Origin: an uncultured Prevotellaceae bacterium
GTDB taxonomy: Bacteria > Bacteroidota > Bacteroidia > Bacteroidales > Bacteroidaceae
DNA: 64,000 nucleotides
Direction: 5' to 3'
NCBI GenBank assembly: GCA_900318115.1
Contig: ONJJ01000004.1
Coordinates: 48,062 to 112,061 of the forward strand
Shown here: positions 60,807 through 64,000 of the stretch, piece after piece
How positions within the stretch are numbered: position 1 is the stretch's first letter
How the letters are laid out: each line of letters starts with the position of its first letter
Notes under the pieces: generated by a model
Database searches by the model: none
What the model was told of the DNA's origin: nothing
The model's input: only the letters and a program-made list of their open reading frames with translations
Position numbers and translations under genes: made by a program

Positions 60807-61262
60807 TTATTTAAATTTCACATTAGGATTGAAGTATTTGATGATTGGTCCATACTTCGCAATTTCGGCGTCAGTCATGAGTCTCGCGTTATCGGATAAG
60901 CGCTGAGGTTTGCCATTCTTGCCAACGATATACACCTGAACATGTATAGTTCCTTTTTGAAATACAGTTCCATCGGAGTTCGTGTGAGAATGATTCCAAT
61001 CAAGGTCCATGTATGAATAACGATCTTTATAGATCCTTGCTTGTGTAGCAAGTCCATCTTCTCCTTTTTTGAAATAGACTTCCGAAGTGTTGCCGTAGTA
61101 GGGCAAACCACTATGAGTACCCGTAGGGTCTGTAATTTTACTCACCATTTTACCAGTCACACCATTAATAGTGACTTTTGTACTCTCGTCTTTGTACAAG
61201 TATTGGCTGAAGCCTCCACTTGCTAAATATTCTCTTTGATTTCCCATATCACATATATGCAT
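60807..61262 (-). CDS. Toxin-domain-like protein without delivery module
   Basis: 151 aa (146 if starting at the second Met, MGNQREYL). The central part (GNTSEVYFKKGEDGLATQA, MDLDWNHSHTNSDGTVFQ, GTIHVQVYI) and the end (YGPIIKYFNPNVKF) look like the C-terminal domain of polymorphic toxins of Rhs/CdiA-type proteins, with His and Asn residues clustered in WNHSHTN as in nuclease-like tips. Here it is a stand-alone gene with no long N-terminal carrier. It overlaps the upstream gene by 14 bases and is followed by a candidate immunity gene. It may be a left-over cassette or an internally acting toxin. Confidence 0.5.
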   Translation of the reverse strand: MHICDMGNQREYLASGGFSQYLYKDESTKVTINGVTGKMVSKITDPTGTHSGLPYYGNTSEVYFKKGEDGLATQARIYKDRYSYMDLDWNHSHTNSDGTVFQKGTIHVQVYIVGKNGKPQRLSDNARLMTDAEIAKYGPIIKYFNPNVKFK

Positions 61263-61641
61263 AATTATGGTTATACTTTATTCCTTGATAGTCTCTTTCA
61301 TGCAGCCATTCGAGAAGCGTGATATCCCGATCCAGATACCCTCTTTCTTTTAAGTTCGTATTCAGGGCTTCAGACAGATTCATTACGTGACATTCCTCAT
61401 CGTAGTGTCCTACTGTTCCGTGTCCTACAATGAACTCGTCATAGTCAACGCGAACTAGATAAATCTGCTCTTCATTGTCTATTTCTGAAAGGAGTAAATC
61501 GTTGGAAGGAGCAAGTTCGAACTCCATCTTGTATCGTACTTTCTCGAAGAAAGTCTTTTCATTCTCAGATGTATAGTGACCTTCCATGCTGGCGAAGAGC
61601 TCATAGTCCTCGGGCCATAACTTATTTGCTTTTATTTCCAT
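61249..61641 (-). CDS. Hypothetical protein in the toxin operon
   Basis: 130 aa, acidic, no signal peptide. LWPEDYELFASMEGHYTSEN and QIYLVRVDYDEFIVGHGTVG suggest a small alpha/beta protein. Overlaps DUF4417 by 10 bases and the toxin-like gene by 14 bases, so it is translated as part of one operon. I do not recognise a family; it could be a second immunity protein. Confidence 0.6.
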   Translation of the reverse strand: MEIKANKLWPEDYELFASMEGHYTSENEKTFFEKVRYKMEFELAPSNDLLLSEIDNEEQIYLVRVDYDEFIVGHGTVGHYDEECHVMNLSEALNTNLKERGYLDRDITLLEWLHERDYQGIKYNHNYAYM

Positions 61642-62357
61642 TTTCTAAATGTTTTGGAGATATGGTCAGGAATGAACTTCAGGGGAGTGTGGATTCCTGA
61701 CACCTCCACGGGCTCTCCATATACGAGGATAACAATTGGCAACAATTCAGCTTCAATACGTCGAATGGCGTATTTCCACAGTTCAAAACTGCTGGCACAT
61801 CGTTTGTTGCCTGTTCCGCAAACCGCCAGGACACTTCCTTTTGGTAATCCTTCGAGCGAATAGGAAAACGAATTGGCGTTTCCCCAACTTGCTGTAGGGA
61901 TGACGTTGAAACCACATTGTTGCCAGTATGCTCCTGCAAAGCGGGTGCGATAGGTGAATTCGATGTTCTGATGCGTCAGCTGTTCATCGACATAGAGCGA
62001 ATAGTCTGGCGTAAACAAGTAATCAAAGTTGCGCACGTTATATGTGGTTGATTCCAGATTGCGCCAGACCGCATTGTCAAACATGCAGTCGTAAGCGAAG
62101 AAATGCAAGGCTTGATTCTCACCACTCAGCCCCTTTCTACGGGAATATGCGTAGACTTCGAAGTCTACGCTACCCGTATAGGGCTCAAGTATGGGAAAAT
62201 GATGCGTAGGGGTGAAGGTCATGCCCGCAGTTAGGTGCATGTTATTGAATGTCAGCATCCGTTCGCGCGCTGAATTCCTGCGCTTTGGGATTTGATTGTA
62301 TTCTCGCTTCTGACATTCCATCAAGTAGAGTTGTTTCTTGCTAAAAATGCTGTCCAT
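61632..62357 (-). CDS. DUF4417 protein
   Basis: 241 aa. The DUF4417 pattern is clear: FFAYDCMFDNAVWRN, FDYLFTPDYSLYVDEQLTHQ, YRTRFAGAYWQQCGFNVIPT and GLPKGSVLAVCGTG, with PIVILVYGEPVE near the end. The family is common on phages and mobile elements; its function is not established. About residues 63-76 are encoded by a DNA palindrome (62138-62177). It is the first gene of the minus-strand operon, ahead of the 130-aa protein. Confidence 0.75.
   Translation of the reverse strand: MDSIFSKKQLYLMECQKREYNQIPKRRNSARERMLTFNNMHLTAGMTFTPTHHFPILEPYTGSVDFEVYAYSRRKGLSGENQALHFFAYDCMFDNAVWRNLESTTYNVRNFDYLFTPDYSLYVDEQLTHQNIEFTYRTRFAGAYWQQCGFNVIPTASWGNANSFSYSLEGLPKGSVLAVCGTGNKRCASSFELWKYAIRRIEAELLPIVILVYGEPVEVSGIHTPLKFIPDHISKTFRKWK
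62138..62177. repeat. Long palindrome within the DUF4417 gene
   Basis: A perfect 22-bp palindrome (GCGTAGACTTC and its complement, 62149-62170) is enclosed by further matching bases ACGGG...CCCGT. Read in frame it encodes GSVDFEVYAYSRR. Confidence 0.8.
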
Positions 62358-62431
62358 ATCTATCTTTCACGCGATAAATTAAAGAAATTAACTTAATATT
62401 TCCTAATTCTCACGGCGGATAGGAGCAGAAG

Positions 62432-62463
62432 TTTGGTGAAAAACAATTTTTGATATACTTTTG
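62432..62463 (+). promoter_or_regulatory. Full Bacteroidetes promoter without a gene
   Basis: TTTG (62432-62435), exactly 20 bases, then TACTTTTG (62456-62463). Both boxes and the spacing match the consensus. No coding region follows on this strand before the terminator at 62555. Confidence 0.65.
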
Positions 62464-62469
62464 CACCAT

Positions 62470-62587
62470 CAAAACTTCCAGCTCCAATTCCACCGTTGGA
62501 CTCGAAGTCCCGCCGGTCTCATTCAGCCGTCACACTATCAGAGACCAGCTCCCCGCCCTGCTCAACTCCCTGAACAGGGCTTTTTTG
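62470..62587 (+). ncRNA. Candidate small RNA
   Basis: The stretch between a consensus promoter and an intrinsic terminator (GCCCTG/CAGGGC at 62555-62580, then TTTTTTG) would give a transcript of about 115 bases. It holds a short stem (GGACT-CGA-AGTCC, about 62499-62511) and the pair GGTCTC/GAGACC (about 62515-62545). A reading frame exists only by running through the terminator. The host class is not recognised. Confidence 0.5.
62555..62587 (+). terminator. Intrinsic terminator
   Basis: A six-bp stem GCCCTG/CAGGGC with a 14-base loop, followed by six T. It points right, against the direction of the flanking genes. Confidence 0.65.
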
Positions 62588-62588
62588 T

Positions 62589-62990
62589 TTAATCTCTATT
62601 TATATCATCTTTATTCTCCTTTCTTTTTTTACGAGGTTTCATCATGTAGGCCTCTCCACCCAACTGCTCATCAAGATTATCTTGTCGGATGAGGTCAAAC
62701 ATGATGTTTCCTTTACTATAGTCGTAGCCGAGGTAGTCAAACAACCGGCTGGTTTCTGTGAAATAATAGCCACCAGAACTACGGAGCTCAAAGGCATCCT
62801 CGCTGGGGGTGTCTATTATTATAAGGTATAGGACGTCCTTTTCATCGTCCTTGGCAAATTTCACACCAGCTCTTTCTGACAGATGCAGATGATTGCCTGT
62901 CTCGCCAGTGAATCCGAGTCTGCCAGAAGACTGAATGGTTGCTTTCAGCTTCAGCACAAATTGTTTTGCACTAATTATTGATATTGCCAT
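62589..62990 (-). CDS. Hypothetical protein
   Basis: 133 aa, no signal peptide. FVLKLKATIQSSGRLGFTGE and YLIIIDTPSEDAFELRSSGG suggest a small alpha/beta protein; the last ~20 residues are a charged Lys/Arg/Glu/Asp tail (MKPRKKRKENKDD). I do not recognise a family. It stands alone in the AT-rich island, separated from DUF4417 by the candidate small RNA. Confidence 0.6.
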   Translation of the reverse strand: MAISIISAKQFVLKLKATIQSSGRLGFTGETGNHLHLSERAGVKFAKDDEKDVLYLIIIDTPSEDAFELRSSGGYYFTETSRLFDYLGYDYSKGNIMFDLIRQDNLDEQLGGEAYMMKPRKKRKENKDDINRD

Positions 62991-63518
62991 TTGATTTATT
63001 ATTTATATCAATTCTGAGTGCAAAATTAAAATTATTCTTTGAAACAACCAAATAATTTGGCAAAAATATTTGGTTTACTGATGATTTACGCCATATTATT
63101 ATCATATAACAGTATTGAATCACGAATAACAATAGACAAAGAATTCAAAAAGAGATGAACAAGAGATAAAAAACGAGATAAAAGTATTGATGATAAATGA
63201 AATTAAGCAATCACAGCAGATTTAGGTTCTGGAAAGTGTAAAAAGGACCCAAGAGATGATTTGGATATAAAAATTGAACTATACATAGGCGTTAAATTTA
63301 GTATATAGCGTACTGACATCTCCTCTAAAAGAAATAATCCTTGACTATCAGCCACAGTCACCGGAGACTTGGCAAACTTATTCGACCAAAGTGATAAAAA
63401 ATGCCCTGTTTTCTTCGGCCGTTCATGCTGTTTTCATATTCATCCGACAGCAGAGTGGAGCGTACGCCCCTCCCAGTAGTCTTTCGTCCCTTCGGAACTT
63501 CTTGAAGTGGACTCATTG

Positions 63519-63640
63519 CTAATCTTTCAGACAGCCTATTGGAACGACAAATACACCATCTTTTCGTCTGTAGGCAAACTCTCCACACATCACAATCATA
63601 AGGAATGCCGGTTCTCCAACTCTTGAAGAATCAACCTTCT
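63519..63640 (-). pseudogene. Possible C-terminal gene remnant
   Basis: The minus-strand frame reads GEPAFLMIVMCGEFAYRRKD and then GVFVVPIGCLKD before the stop. This has the look of a conserved protein C-terminus (my impression is of a Bacteroidales ATP-binding protein), but nothing recognisable precedes it; upstream the frame runs into the direct repeat. Treat as a fragment of unknown parent. Confidence 0.3.
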
Positions 63641-63660
63641 CTCTTAAATCACTGCAAATT

Positions 63661-63725
63661 TTTGAGGAAGTTGGCGCATTTTTTTGAGGAAGTTGGCGCG
63701 TTTTTATTGAGGAAGTTGGCAAACA
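63661..63725. repeat. GAGGAAGTTGGCGC direct repeat, three copies
   Basis: Copies at 63664, 63686 and 63709, each preceded by T-rich DNA. On the minus strand the repeat reads as QLPQKNAPTSSK-like peptide. Confidence 0.75.
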
Positions 63726-64000
63726 GTCCAACATTTGCAACCGTTCCAACACCAAGAACCTCTAAATCACCTCCAATTACAGACACTTGAAATTAAAGTG
63801 AGATTGAGGGTTGTTTCAGATAGCCTTCATAAAGATATCTACGAGCTGGCAGACCGCATATTCTTTGTTGGTGTAACGGAGCAAAGCAGTCTTTTCCCTC
63901 TTAAACCTAAAATCCGCAACTATCATCCAATACACGATTAAGGGTAGATTTATGAGTCGTTAGTAGCAGCTTTCAGTAAAAAGCAACAGCACAACATCAA

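Larger units (their letters stand above)
62991..64000. other. AT-rich stretch without a confident gene
   Basis: About one kilobase with only short, unconvincing reading frames. It contains a 22-23-base direct repeat (GAGGAAGTTGGCGC, at 63664, 63686 and 63709) and one possible gene remnant at 63519-63640 (see separate entries). I see no promoter-gene pair, tRNA or insertion-sequence ends. Confidence 0.6.

Noticed and set aside
62495-62530. tRNA gene or tRNA-derived attachment site in the candidate small RNA
   Set aside because: Only a T-arm-like stretch is present; no acceptor, D or anticodon arm can be formed.

Overview
The window looks like a chromosomal segment of a Bacteroidales bacterium, most like Prevotellaceae or a close relative. 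The evidence is the recurring -7 promoter box TAnnTTTG, the protein families (GH97/SusB-type, YncE-like BtuG, DUF4465, DUF5020, PKD-like surface lipoproteins, two-gene TamA/TamB) and several secreted enzymes ending in a short T9SS-like tail. No rRNA or CRISPR array is present. One tRNA gene (tRNA-Ser, anticodon UGA) and one cobalamin riboswitch are.

Layout. 1-8.4 kb: the C-terminal part of an M13 metallopeptidase, metA (predicted acetyl-CoA type), a U32 peptidase fused to a zinc-ribbon membrane module, and an MBOAT acyltransferase with its SGNH partner. 8.6-13.4 kb (minus): a nucleotidyltransferase, then a sialidase-like exoenzyme overlapping a Ser-type sulfatase. 13.6-21 kb (minus): tamA and tamB homologues. 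21-24.7 kb: a PPIase lipoprotein, an FAD oxidoreductase and an OmpA-family lipoprotein. 24.9-31 kb: a secreted arabinanase-like GH43, a PI-PLC-like protein and a GH97. 31-39.5 kb: a B12 riboswitch followed by a six-gene B12 capture and import operon (DUF4465 lipoprotein, BtuG-like, PKD lipoprotein, BtuB-like, BtuF-like, BtuC-like; no ATPase). 39.5-44.8 kb: an M18 aminopeptidase, DUF5020, a Tat-exported Fe-S aldo/keto reductase with an FMN-binding partner, tRNA-Ser and a HAD phosphatase. 44.9-56.4 kb: a polysaccharide-related cluster holding a very large DUF4965-GH2 fusion, GH43, a CotH-kinase/LTD protein and a six-hairpin glycosidase-like protein.

From about 56.4 kb the sequence becomes visibly more AT-rich and accessory. 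A repeat-dense spacer (44-bp and 22-bp tandem repeats, a perfect 37-bp inverted repeat, a heavily base-paired candidate RNA) leads into an EcoRI-family adenine methyltransferase, a DUF262-HNH nuclease and a DUF4268-like small protein: a candidate restriction/defence cassette. Opposite it lies a four-gene minus-strand operon with a solo toxin-domain-like protein, a putative immunity protein and DUF4417. A candidate ~115-nt small RNA and a last small gene follow. The final kilobase holds no confident gene.

The most unusual theme is a set of short palindromic or tandem repeats of intergenic type sitting in frame inside protein-coding genes: signal peptides of the sialidase, the BtuF-like protein and the sulfatase; internal loops of U32, FAD oxidoreductase, MBOAT, TamB, BtuB and DUF4417. 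Two repeat families show paired base changes in the stem between copies, which suggests that the hairpin rather than the peptide is under selection.
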